Shown here piece after piece: positions 44,561 to 51,745 of a DNA stretch of 64,000 bases (its first letter is position 1; every line of letters begins with the position of its first letter). Both the position numbers and the translations under genes were made by a program. Under the pieces are notes generated by a model. That model saw only the letters and a list, made by a program, of their open reading frames with translations. It was not told the DNA's origin and ran no database searches. The stretch is from Promicromonospora sp. MEB111 (GTDB lineage: Bacteria; Actinomycetota; Actinomycetes; Actinomycetales; Cellulomonadaceae). Location: positions 310,001 to 374,000 of the forward strand of contig NZ_JARVSD010000011.1 in the NCBI RefSeq assembly GCF_030209445.1, read 5' to 3'.

Positions 44561-45574
44561 ATGGTCAACTACCGGTACCTCGGCAACAGTGGTCTCAAGA
44601 TCTCGGAGATCACCTACGGCAACTGGCTCACCCACGGCTCGCAGGTCGAGAACGACGTCGCCACGGCGTGCGTCCGCGCCGCCCTCGACGCCGGCATCAC
44701 CACCTTCGACACCGCGGACGTCTACGCCAACACGGTCGCGGAGCAGGTGCTCGGCGACGCGCTGAAGGGCGAGCGCCGCGAGTCCCTGGAGATCTTCACC
44801 AAGGTGTACTGGCCCACCGGCCCCAAGGGCCCCAACGACACGGGCCTGTCGCGCAAGCACATCCTGGAGTCGATCAACGGCTCCCTGACGCGGCTCGGCA
44901 CCGACTACGTCGACCTGTACCAGGCGCACCGCTACGACGTGGAGACGCCGCTGGAGGAGACGATGCAGGCGTTCGCCGACGTCGTCCGCCAGGGCAAGGC
45001 CCTCTACATCGGCGTCTCCGAGTGGACCGCCGACCAGATCCGCGCCGGCGCCGCGCTCGCCAAGGAGCTCGGCTTCCAGCTCATCTCGTCGCAGCCGCAG
45101 TACTCGATGCTGTGGCGCGTCATCGAGGACGAGGTCGTGCCCGCCTCGAAGGAGGTCGGCGTCTCGCAGATCGTGTGGTCGCCCATGGCGCAGGGCGTGC
45201 TCTCCGGCAAGTACCTGCCGGGCCAGGCCGCGCCGGCCGGCTCGCGGGCCACGGACCAGAAGGGCGGCGCGCAGACGATCAGCCGCTTCATGAGCGACGA
45301 GACCCTGACCGCCGTGCAGAACCTCAAGCCGGTGGCCGACGAGCTGGGCCTGTCCATGGCGCAGCTCGCCGTGGCCTGGGTGCTGCAGAACGACAACGTG
45401 GCCGCCGCGCTCGTGGGCGCGTCCCGCCCCGAGCAGGTCGCGGAGAACGTCAAGGCGTCGGGCGTGACCATCCCGGACGAGCTGCTCAAGCAGATCGACG
45501 AGGCCCTCGACGGCGTCGTCGAGCGCGACCCGGCCAAGACCCTCGAGGGCATGCCGAAGAAGCGCCTCGCCTGA
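44561..45574 (+). CDS. Aldo/keto reductase, Kv-beta (KCNAB)-like
   Basis: This 337-residue AKR has the tetrad visible: DTADVYANTVAEQVLG (Asp, Tyr), EIFTKVYWPTG (Lys) and YVDLYQAHRYD (His). It also has WSPMAQGVLSGKYLPGQ and a C-terminal VAAALVGASRPEQVAEN. The sequence is closest to bacterial homologues of the potassium-channel beta subunit. The substrate is unknown; NADPH-linked reduction of aldehydes is likely. No channel gene lies next to it. It is convergent with the DUF3043 gene across a strong terminator. Confidence 0.92.
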   Translation: MVNYRYLGNSGLKISEITYGNWLTHGSQVENDVATACVRAALDAGITTFDTADVYANTVAEQVLGDALKGERRESLEIFTKVYWPTGPKGPNDTGLSRKHILESINGSLTRLGTDYVDLYQAHRYDVETPLEETMQAFADVVRQGKALYIGVSEWTADQIRAGAALAKELGFQLISSQPQYSMLWRVIEDEVVPASKEVGVSQIVWSPMAQGVLSGKYLPGQAAPAGSRATDQKGGAQTISRFMSDETLTAVQNLKPVADELGLSMAQLAVAWVLQNDNVAAALVGASRPEQVAENVKASGVTIPDELLKQIDEALDGVVERDPAKTLEGMPKKRLA

Positions 45575-45595
45575 CCTCCCCGGGTCCGCCCGGAT

Positions 45596-45643
45596 AGACC
45601 TGTGGCGAGACGGAACCAGCCGGTTCCGTCTCGCCACAGGTCT
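45596..45643. terminator. Bidirectional terminator (perfect 22-bp hairpin)
   Basis: The arms at 45596-45617 and 45622-45643 are perfectly complementary over 22 bp with the loop AGCC. It lies between the convergent aldo/keto reductase and DUF3043 genes. It is the longest perfect hairpin I found in the window. Confidence 0.88.
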
Positions 45644-45673
45644 CTCAGCGGTTCTGCCGCAGCGGCCGCAGGA

Positions 45674-46294
45674 TCACTCCGGGTAGTTGCCGCGCTTCTT
45701 GCTCATCGGCTTGGGCAGCCGCGAGCGGCGCAGCTGGTAGGCGCGGGTGACCGTGTACATCACGAGGCCGCGCGGGACCTCACCGAACTTGGCCGTCAGG
45801 CGCTTCTTCAGCGAACGCCACAGCAGCCACACGTCGATGATCGTCAGGAACAGGAACCCGTACAGGCCGAGCATCACGAAGATGCTGAGCTGCGGGTACT
45901 GCGTCGTGAAGAACGTCGCGAACAGGAAGATGAACGCGACCGGCAGGAAGAACTCGCCCAGGTTCCAGCGCGCGTCGACGAAGTCGCGCACGTACCGGCG
46001 CACCGGGCCCTTGTCCTTGGCCGGCATGTACCGCTCGTCGCCGGTCTGCATCGCCTGGTAGGAGCGCTCCCGGTCGATGCGCGACTTCTCGCGCTGGGTC
46101 TTGCGCGCCGCCCGGCGGTCGTCCGGGACCAGGGGACGCTTGTTCGCGGCCTGCGCGACGTTGCGCTTGGGCGTCGGCCGGCCCTTGCCGGCGGCGGCAC
46201 CCGACGTCGTGTCGGACGTCGGCGTCACCTCGTCCGGGGAGTCGCCCACGGGGGTCACGCCGTCTGGAGTCGAAGTCTTGCTGCGGGAGAACAC
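45674..46294 (-). CDS. DUF3043 membrane protein
   Basis: This 206-residue protein has a charged disordered N-terminus (Ser/Thr/Pro, then basic KRNVAQAANKRPLVPDDRRAARK), the family block RERSYQAMQTGDERYMPAKDKGPVRRYVRDFVDARWNLGEFFLP, two membrane helices (AFIFLFATFFTTQ-type, then SIFVMLGLYGFLFLTIIDVWLLW) and a basic C-terminus. DUF3043 is common and unassigned in actinobacteria. GTG at 46294 is preceded by TAGGCT with 6 nt between, so the mRNA is probably leaderless. Confidence 0.85.
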   Translation of the reverse strand: MFSRSKTSTPDGVTPVGDSPDEVTPTSDTTSGAAAGKGRPTPKRNVAQAANKRPLVPDDRRAARKTQREKSRIDRERSYQAMQTGDERYMPAKDKGPVRRYVRDFVDARWNLGEFFLPVAFIFLFATFFTTQYPQLSIFVMLGLYGFLFLTIIDVWLLWRSLKKRLTAKFGEVPRGLVMYTVTRAYQLRRSRLPKPMSKKRGNYPE

Positions 46295-46300
46295 CCTCCC

Positions 46301-46306
46301 AGCCTA
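46301..46306 (-). promoter_or_regulatory. Predicted -10 element, leaderless DUF3043 gene
   Basis: TAGGCT is followed by GGGAGG and then GTG at 46294. The 6 nt could also be read as a ribosome site placed too close to the start. Confidence 0.45.
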
Positions 46307-46338
46307 ATCGCTCCCGGCGGCGGCCGGTTCCGAGCCGT

Positions 46339-46344
46339 TAACGT
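46339..46344 (+). promoter_or_regulatory. Predicted -10 element, leaderless M20 gene
   Basis: TAACGT is followed by 6 nt (GGGGCT) and then GTG at 46351. The divergent DUF3043 -10 is 33 bp away, so the two promoters are back to back. Confidence 0.5.
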
Positions 46345-46350
46345 GGGGCT

Positions 46351-47730
46351 GTGACCATCGATACCACCGCGGCCCTCCGGGCCCGCGTCACCGAGCTGTT
46401 CCCCGCTCTGCAGGCCGACCTCGAGGCGCTCGTCCGCATCCCGAGCGTCTCGGCCGCCGCGTTCGACCAGGCGCACGTGGCCGCCAGCGCCGCCGCCACG
46501 GCGCAGCTCCTGCGCGACGCGGGTCTGCCGGACGTCCAGATCCTGTCCGCCCCGCGCCCCGACGGCACGCCCGGCGCGCCCGCCGTCGTCGCGCGCCGCC
46601 CCGCGCCCGAGGGCGCGCCGACCGTGCTGCTGTACGCACACCACGACGTGCAGCCGCCGGGCGACCCCGCGACCTGGGACACCGAGCCGTTCGAGCCCAC
46701 GCAGGTGGGGGAGCGGCTCTACGGCCGTGGCGCGGCCGACGACAAGGCGGGCATCGTGGCCCACCTGGGCGCCCTGCGCACCCTCGGCCTGCCGGACGGT
46801 GCCGACCTGCCCGTGGGCGTCACCGTGTTCCTCGAGGGCGAGGAGGAGTCGGGGTCGCCGTCGTTCCGCGCCTTCCTGGAGCAGTACCGCGACCTGCTCG
46901 CGGCCGACGTCATCGTCGTGGCCGACTCCACGAACTGGAAGGTGGGCGTCCCCGCCCTCACGACGTCGCTGCGCGGCCTCGTCGACGGCGAGATCGAGCT
47001 GCGGGTCCTGGACCACGCGGTGCACTCCGGCATGTTCGGCGGCGCGGTGCTGGACGCCGTCACCCTGATGTCGCGCCTCGTGGCGACGTTCCACGACGAG
47101 GCCGGCGACGTCGCGGTCGAGGGTCTGGTCACCGCGCCCGAGCCCGAGGTCGACTACTCCGAGGCCGAGTTCCGTGCCGACTCCTCGCTGCTCGACGGCG
47201 CGGAGCTCGCCGGCACCGGCACGCTGTCGGGGCGCCTGTGGTCCAAGCCCGCGCTGTCCGTCATCGGCATGGACGTCACCTCGGTGGCCGAGGCGTCCAA
47301 CACGATCGCGCCGCGCTGCACCGCGAAGATCTCGCTGCGGCTCGCGCCGGGCCAGGACCCGGCCGCGGCCGACGCCGCCCTCGCCGCCCACGTCGCGAAG
47401 CACGCGCCGTTCGGCGCACAGGTCACGTGGCGCTCGGGCGAGCAGGGCAAGCCGTTCCTCGCCCCGGGCGACACGGCGGCGATGCGGGCGGCCCGTGCCG
47501 CCTTCACCGAGGCGTGGGGCACCCCGCCGGTCGACGTCGGCGTGGGCGGGTCCATCCCGTTCATCGCGGACCTGCTCGAGATCTTCCCGGACGCCGCGAT
47601 CCTCGTGACGGGCGTCGAGGACCCGGACTCGCGGGCGCACGGCGCGAACGAGTCGGTGCACCTCGGGGAGCTGCAGAACGTCGTCCTGGCCGAGGCGCTG
47701 CTGCTGACGAAGATCGGCGAAGGGCTCTAG
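46351..47730 (+). CDS. M20-family dipeptidase
   Basis: This 459-residue co-catalytic zinc hydrolase has the metal His in LLYAHHDVQPPGDP, Asp in GRGAADDKAGIVAHLGAL, catalytic Glu in VFLEGEEESGSPSF and a later Asp in IVVADSTNW. A dimerisation domain follows (EIELRVLDHAVHSGMFGG), and the C-terminal histidine is in DPDSRAHGANESVHLGEL. It likely trims dipeptides or related amides in the cytoplasm. GTG is the start. Its TAG stop and that of the convergent thioesterase gene lie in copies of the same 13-bp repeat. Confidence 0.92.
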   Translation: MTIDTTAALRARVTELFPALQADLEALVRIPSVSAAAFDQAHVAASAAATAQLLRDAGLPDVQILSAPRPDGTPGAPAVVARRPAPEGAPTVLLYAHHDVQPPGDPATWDTEPFEPTQVGERLYGRGAADDKAGIVAHLGALRTLGLPDGADLPVGVTVFLEGEEESGSPSFRAFLEQYRDLLAADVIVVADSTNWKVGVPALTTSLRGLVDGEIELRVLDHAVHSGMFGGAVLDAVTLMSRLVATFHDEAGDVAVEGLVTAPEPEVDYSEAEFRADSSLLDGAELAGTGTLSGRLWSKPALSVIGMDVTSVAEASNTIAPRCTAKISLRLAPGQDPAAADAALAAHVAKHAPFGAQVTWRSGEQGKPFLAPGDTAAMRAARAAFTEAWGTPPVDVGVGGSIPFIADLLEIFPDAAILVTGVEDPDSRAHGANESVHLGELQNVVLAEALLLTKIGEGL

Positions 47731-47756
47731 CCCGTCCCTCCAGCCCGTCCCTCTAG
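47726..47756. repeat. Tandem 13-bp units carrying two convergent stop codons
   Basis: T(C)(T/C)AGCCCGTCCC is repeated at 47726 and 47739, and TCTAG begins a third copy at 47752. The first copy contains the M20 stop (47728-47730); the third contains the thioesterase stop (47753-47755). Confidence 0.82.
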
Positions 47757-48298
47757 TTCTTCGCGGAGGGCTCGCGCGGTGCGACATCCATCGCGCGGGC
47801 CCAGGCCGCGACGTCCTCGGGAAGGGCGGGGGAGGGCAGGTCCTGCCCCGTGGCGTCCCGGACGACGTCGAGCGCCGAGATCCGGTTGCCCCTGCGGTCC
47901 AGGAACCGGCTCGCGACGATCCCGCGGGCGTACAGCGTGTCGCCCCGCGTGAAGACCTGCTCCAGGTAGAAGACGCGCTCGTCCCAGCCCAGGATCCGGG
48001 TCGTGATCTCGAACCGGTCGAACGGCTGCAGGGAGCGCCGGTACTTCATGGTCGAGGCCGCGACCACGGGGGCCCAGCCCTTCTCCTTGGCGACCGGGAA
48101 CATGCCGAGGTCGGCGATCTGGTTGTTCCGGGCGACGTCCATCATCTGCAGGTACGTGCCGTTGTTGACGTGCAGGTAGGAGTCGAGGTCCAGGGGGCCG
48201 ACGCGCATCCGGGTGACCGAGGGGTCGAGCAGGGTCTGTCCGGGGCGGGCCTTGCGCGGGAAGAGTCCGGTCCAGGTGAGCTGGAGCATGCGAGCCAT
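47753..48298 (-). CDS. Acyl-CoA thioesterase-like (4HBT hot-dog) protein
   Basis: This 181-residue single hot-dog domain has TRMRVGPLDLDSYLHVNNGTYLQMMDVARNNQI, the 4HBT signature with Asp/Asn at the active site. The segment PVVAASTMKYRRSLQPFDRFEI and ERVFYLEQVFTRGDTLYARGIVASRFL follow. It probably hydrolyses acyl-CoA thioesters; the specificity is unknown. The ATG at 48298 lies 9 nt after TATAAC. It ends convergent with the M20 gene, sharing a repeat. Confidence 0.85.
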   Translation of the reverse strand: MARMLQLTWTGLFPRKARPGQTLLDPSVTRMRVGPLDLDSYLHVNNGTYLQMMDVARNNQIADLGMFPVAKEKGWAPVVAASTMKYRRSLQPFDRFEITTRILGWDERVFYLEQVFTRGDTLYARGIVASRFLDRRGNRISALDVVRDATGQDLPSPALPEDVAAWARAMDVAPREPSAKN

Positions 48299-48329
48299 GC
48301 GCCCGAGGTTATACCGGAAACTGGCAGTA

Positions 48330-48959
48330 TCAGATACCCGGTCCGGTCCCTGGTCCGGGCGCGCCGAGCGCCGTCGGCGGGTGCTGGATCGCGTTGCGCA
48401 CCAGCCGGGCCGCGGCCGGGGTCTCCAGGCGTTCGACCAGGTGGAGCGCCATGTCGATGCCCGCCGAGACGCCGGCGGACGTGATCACGTCGCCGTCGTC
48501 CACGTACCGCGCCTCGGTGTCCACCAGCACGCTCGGGTCCAGCTCGGTGAGCTCGTCGTAGTGCTCGTGGTGCGTGGTGGCGGGTCGCCCCGCGAGCAGC
48601 CCGGCGGCGGCCAGGGGCAGGGCACCCGTGCAGACGCTCGCCATGATCGGGGTCTGCTTGCGGATCTGGCGCAGCCACTCCAGGTGCCCCGGCTCGGCCA
48701 GCAGCGGCCGCGTGCCCATGCCGCCCGGGTAGACCAGCACGTGCAGCGGGCCCACGTCGTCCGCGCCGTGCGCGGGCAGGATCCGCAGCCCCTTGGCGAG
48801 CCGCACGCCGGAGCCGTCCCAGGAGAACGTGCTCACGGTGGGCCGCAGCTGCGAGTGCGAGCCCCACTCCGCGAAGACCTCGAAGGGTCCGACGACGTCG
48901 AGCTCCTCCGCCCCGTCGAAGACGAAGATCCCGATGCGCAGCCCGCCGTTGCCGCTCAC
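48330..48959 (-). CDS. DJ-1/PfpI-family protein
   Basis: This 209-residue class I glutamine amidotransferase-like domain begins RIGIFVFDGAEELDVVGPFEVFAEWG. It then has LVYPGGMGTRPLL, the nucleophile elbow ASVCTGALPLAAAGLLAGRPATTHH with its cysteine and following histidine, and DGDVITSAGVSAGIDMALHLVE. It belongs to the GATase-like/isonitrile hydratase-like branch. The substrate is unknown; the lack of a fused AraC domain argues against a regulator. GTG 48959 is inferred from the family start. It follows nadA by 13 nt on the same strand and may be cotranscribed. Confidence 0.85.
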   Translation of the reverse strand: MSGNGGLRIGIFVFDGAEELDVVGPFEVFAEWGSHSQLRPTVSTFSWDGSGVRLAKGLRILPAHGADDVGPLHVLVYPGGMGTRPLLAEPGHLEWLRQIRKQTPIMASVCTGALPLAAAGLLAGRPATTHHEHYDELTELDPSVLVDTEARYVDDGDVITSAGVSAGIDMALHLVERLETPAAARLVRNAIQHPPTALGAPGPGTGPGI

Positions 48960-48972
48960 ACGCTCAGCCCGG

Positions 48973-50190
48973 TCAGATTCCGGGAAGGGCCAGCATCTGG
49001 TCGAGGGCCACGCGCGCCCAGTGGGCATCGTCGGCGTCCACGACGATCCGGTTCACCATGCGCCCCTCCACGAGCGACTCCATGGCCCACACCAGGTGGG
49101 GCAGGTCGATGCGGTTCATCGTGGAGCAGAAGCACACCGTCGAGTCGAGGTAGTGCACCTGCTTGTCCGGGTGCGCGCGGGCGACCCGGCGGACGAGGTT
49201 GAGCTCCGTGCCGATGGCCCACGAGGAGCCGGGCTCGGCGGCGTCGAGCTGCTTGATGATGTACTCCGTCGAGCCGACGTAGTCGGCGGCGGTGACGACC
49301 TCGTGCTTGCACTCGGGGTGCACCATCACGTTGATGCCGGGCACCGCCGCGCGGATGTCGGTGACGTTCTGCTCCGAGAAGCGGCCGTGGACCGAGCAGT
49401 GCCCGCGCCACAGGATCATCCGGGCGTCGCGCAGCTCCTGGTCGGTCAGCCCGCCGTTCGGCTTGCGCGGGTCGAAGACCACGCAGTCGTCCAGCGACAT
49501 CGCCAGCTCCAGCACGGCGGTGTTGCGGCCCAGGTGCTGGTCGGGGAGGAACAGGACCTTGCCGGTGCCGTCGATGCCGCCCACCTGGTCGAACGCCCAG
49601 CGCAGCGCGACCTCCGCGTTGGAGGAGGTGCAGACGGTGCCACCGTGGCGCCCGGTGAACGCCTTGATGGCGGCCGACGAGTTCATGTAGGTGACGGGGA
49701 TCGTGGAGTCGGCGATGCCGACGTCCTGCAGCACGGCCCAGGCCTCCTCGACCTGGCCGATCGCGGCCATGTCGGCCATGGAGCAGCCGGCCGCGAGGTC
49801 CGGCAGCACGACCTGCTGCGCGTCGGACGTGAGGATGTCCGCGCTCTCGGCCATGAAGTGCACCCCGCAGAACAGGATGAACTCGGCCTCGGGGCGGGCG
49901 GCTGCCTCGCGCGCGAGCTTGAAGGAGTCGCCGGTCACGTCGGCGAAGTCGATGACCTCGTCGCGCTGGTAGTGGTGGCCCAGGACGAACGCGCGGCTGC
50001 CGAGGGCGGCCCGTGCGGCGCGGGCCCGGTCCACCAGGTCCGGGTCGCTCGGTGCGGGAAGCTCGCCCGTACACTCCACGCCGCGCTCGGAGGCCAGGTC
50101 ACGACCCTGGCCGAGCAACAGCAACGGGGAGGAGGCGGGCTCGGAGAAGCCGGAGTATTCAGCCAGCAGGGTGCTCACGGTCACCATCAT
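48973..50190 (-). CDS. nadA: Quinolinate synthase A
   Basis: NadA condenses iminoaspartate with dihydroxyacetone phosphate to quinolinate for NAD, using a 4Fe-4S cluster. The 405-residue sequence shows FVLGHHYQRDEVIDFADVTGDSFKLAREA, ILFCGVHFMAESADIL, the cysteine in DLAAGCSMADM, YMNSSAAIKAF, SSNAEVALRWAF, LFLPDQHLGRNTA, the second cysteine in RGHCSVHG and the third in VCFCSTMNRIDLP. The start region offers ATG 50190, ATG 50187 and GTG 50184; none has a strong ribosome site. It is divergent from a 199-aa gene, with about 38 nt between. NadB and NadC are not in the window. Confidence 0.93.
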   Translation of the reverse strand: MMVTVSTLLAEYSGFSEPASSPLLLLGQGRDLASERGVECTGELPAPSDPDLVDRARAARAALGSRAFVLGHHYQRDEVIDFADVTGDSFKLAREAAARPEAEFILFCGVHFMAESADILTSDAQQVVLPDLAAGCSMADMAAIGQVEEAWAVLQDVGIADSTIPVTYMNSSAAIKAFTGRHGGTVCTSSNAEVALRWAFDQVGGIDGTGKVLFLPDQHLGRNTAVLELAMSLDDCVVFDPRKPNGGLTDQELRDARMILWRGHCSVHGRFSEQNVTDIRAAVPGINVMVHPECKHEVVTAADYVGSTEYIIKQLDAAEPGSSWAIGTELNLVRRVARAHPDKQVHYLDSTVCFCSTMNRIDLPHLVWAMESLVEGRMVNRIVVDADDAHWARVALDQMLALPGI

Positions 50191-50228
50191 GACACGCGGT
50201 GATGACACCCGGTCAGGACGGTGCCACG

Positions 50229-50828
50229 ATGCGTCTCGTGCACGTGCTGCTGCTTGCCGAGACCCTGCCCGACGCCGAGCGACTGGCCTCCGCGTGGCAT
50301 GCCGCCGCGCCGCACGCCGGCACCGAGGCGCGCGTGGTCCGGGTGCCGGCGGCCGCCGCCGCGTCCACGGGCGGTCCGGGCGGTGCGCCGGGCGGCGGCT
50401 CCGGCAACGGGCACGAGGAGGGTGCGGGCCGTGGCGTGCTCCTGGCGGGTCCGGCGATCCCGGTGGGCCGGCCGGCCGCCGTCGGGCCGCAGGACGTGGG
50501 GCCGGCCCACCCGGGGCCGACCCCGCCCGGGCCGGCCCCGTCGGCCCTGCCGCGGGCGGAGCAGGCGGCGCTGAGCGACGCCGCCGCACGCGCCGACGTC
50601 GTAGTGGCGTACGTCACGCTGCTCGACGGCGAGGGGCTGCACCGGGGGGTCGTCGTGGAGGCGGCGGCCGCCGCCGCGCCGCACGCCGTCCCCGTCGTCG
50701 TGCTCACCGGGCGCAGCCAGGTGAGCAGGCGGGAGTGGTCCACGGCGGGCCTCAGCGGGGTGCACGAGGTGGCGGACGACGACGTCGCGCGCGTGGCCCG
50801 GACGTGGTCCCCGGGCTGGGCAGACTGA
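50229..50828 (+). CDS. Glycerate kinase C-terminal-like protein (199 aa)
   Basis: The C-terminal half (AALSDAAARADVVVAYVTLLDGEG, then VPVVVLTGRSQVSRREWSTAGLSGVHEV) resembles the end of glycerate kinases. The N-terminal catalytic region is missing, so enzymatic function is doubtful. A Gly/Pro-rich low-complexity stretch fills the middle (about residues 52-100). The ATG at 50229 overlaps a CACGAT hexamer; GTG 50238, 7 nt after that hexamer, may be the true leaderless start. It lies between nadA and erpA. Confidence 0.5.
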   Translation: MRLVHVLLLAETLPDAERLASAWHAAAPHAGTEARVVRVPAAAAASTGGPGGAPGGGSGNGHEEGAGRGVLLAGPAIPVGRPAAVGPQDVGPAHPGPTPPGPAPSALPRAEQAALSDAAARADVVVAYVTLLDGEGLHRGVVVEAAAAAAPHAVPVVVLTGRSQVSRREWSTAGLSGVHEVADDDVARVARTWSPGWAD

Positions 50829-50885
50829 CAGCGCTCACCGTGCCGCGCAGGCGGAACGGTGATGGGCTCGGGCGAGACCTGGGCG

Positions 50886-50891
50886 TACGAT
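50886..50891 (+). promoter_or_regulatory. Candidate -10 element upstream of erpA
   Basis: TACGAT lies about 100 nt before the erpA start, implying a leader of roughly 90 nt. No convincing -35 is visible. Confidence 0.3.
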
Positions 50892-50990
50892 CTGAGAACA
50901 GACCGGAACGCGGGAACAGACGGACCAGCTCATCGGTTGGCAACGTTCAAGGATCGACAACCGGTATGTCGAACACGATCGGGAGATGAC

Positions 50991-51344
50991 ATGACCGACA
51001 CCACCACGGACATCGCAACCCACGGCGTCAACGTCACCGACGTCGCCGCGGGCAAGGTCCGTAGCCTGCTCGAGCAGGAGGGCCGCGACGACCTGCGCCT
51101 CCGCGTAGCGGTGCAGCCGGGTGGCTGCTCCGGGCTGATCTACCAGCTCTACTTCGACGAGCGGGTGCTCGACGGGGACGCTCTGCGCGACTACGACGGC
51201 GTCGAGGTCGTCGTGGACAAGATGAGCGTGCCGTACCTCGAGGGCGCCACGATCGACTTCAAGGACACCATCGAGCAGCAGGGCTTCACGATCGACAACC
51301 CGAACGCCGGCAGCGCATGCGCCTGCGGCGGGTCGTTCTCCTGA
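50991..51344 (+). CDS. erpA: Iron-sulfur cluster insertion protein (A-type carrier)
   Basis: This 117-residue HesB/IscA-type carrier has VNVTDVAAGKVRSLLEQEG, RLRVAVQPGGCSGLIYQLYFDE with the first cluster cysteine, KMSVPYLEGATIDF, and the C-terminal cysteines in GSACACGGSFS. It passes 4Fe-4S clusters to apo-proteins, for example NadA encoded next door or LipA. GGGAGATGAC before the ATG acts as ribosome site. It is followed by a strong terminator. Confidence 0.95.
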   Translation: MTDTTTDIATHGVNVTDVAAGKVRSLLEQEGRDDLRLRVAVQPGGCSGLIYQLYFDERVLDGDALRDYDGVEVVVDKMSVPYLEGATIDFKDTIEQQGFTIDNPNAGSACACGGSFS

Positions 51345-51372
51345 TCGAAGCTCGCCGAGCGTAGTTCTCGGC

Positions 51373-51410
51373 ACGACGGGCCGGTCACCTCAGGGTGACC
51401 GGCCCGTCGT
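51373..51410. terminator. Bidirectional terminator after erpA
   Basis: Perfect 17-bp arms at 51373-51389 and 51394-51410 have the loop TCAG. It is 28 nt after the erpA stop and 33 nt past the TusA stop on the other strand. Confidence 0.85.
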
Positions 51411-51442
51411 CGTTCCCGGAAGGGGCGCCGGAGCCGCGTGCG

Positions 51443-51700
51443 TCAGCCGAGGCGGACCGTGACGGCCCAGCCGTCCCAGGCCTCGTCCCCGGCTTCCGGG
51501 GCCGCGGCCCGGTGCTCCCGGGTCCCCACGTGCTCGTGGCCGCGCATCCGGCACCACGCGGGCACGTCGAGCTTGGCCGCGGGGTCGGTCGACAGGACGG
51601 TCAGCTCCGTGCCGGCGGGCAGGCCCTTCGCCGCCGCGGCGAGCCGGATCACGGGCAGCGGGCAGCGCAGCCCGCGAGCGTCCACCAGCGTGTCAGACAC
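51443..51700 (-). CDS. TusA-family sulfurtransferase
   Basis: This 85-residue sulfur carrier has the TusA signature DARGLRCPLPVIRLAAAAKG, including the persulfide-forming cysteine. GTELTVLSTDPAAKLDVPAW and a glycine/acid-rich segment follow, ending WDGWAVTVRLG. GTG 51700 gives the usual short TusA N-terminus (SDTLVDARG). A second in-frame GTG at 51733 would add 11 residues; both GTGs are formed by the arms of the 46-bp palindrome. It lies 45 nt downstream of a desulfurase-like gene. Sulfur relay between them would be expected, but the partner lacks its PLP lysine. Confidence 0.85.
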   Translation of the reverse strand: MSDTLVDARGLRCPLPVIRLAAAAKGLPAGTELTVLSTDPAAKLDVPAWCRMRGHEHVGTREHRAAAPEAGDEAWDGWAVTVRLG

Positions 51701-51734
51701 ACAGGTCACTCTAGTGACCCGTACGTCTGACACG
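51689..51734. repeat. 46-bp palindrome, copy 2 (overlaps the TusA start)
   Basis: It has the same length and organisation as 725-770 and is identical at most positions: outer arms CGTGTCAGAC/GTCTGACACG, inner ACAGGTCAC/GTGACC. Here it supplies the start codon of the TusA gene and sits between two genes on the same strand. Confidence 0.8.
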
Positions 51735-51745
51735 GACGAGGGGAG

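Noticed and set aside
50171-50989. Alternative plus-strand frame starting MLTVTIMTRGDD across the 50-kb gene
   Set aside because: Its product is arginine/glycine-rich nonsense typical of a shifted frame. The frame starting at 50229 gives the family-like sequence.
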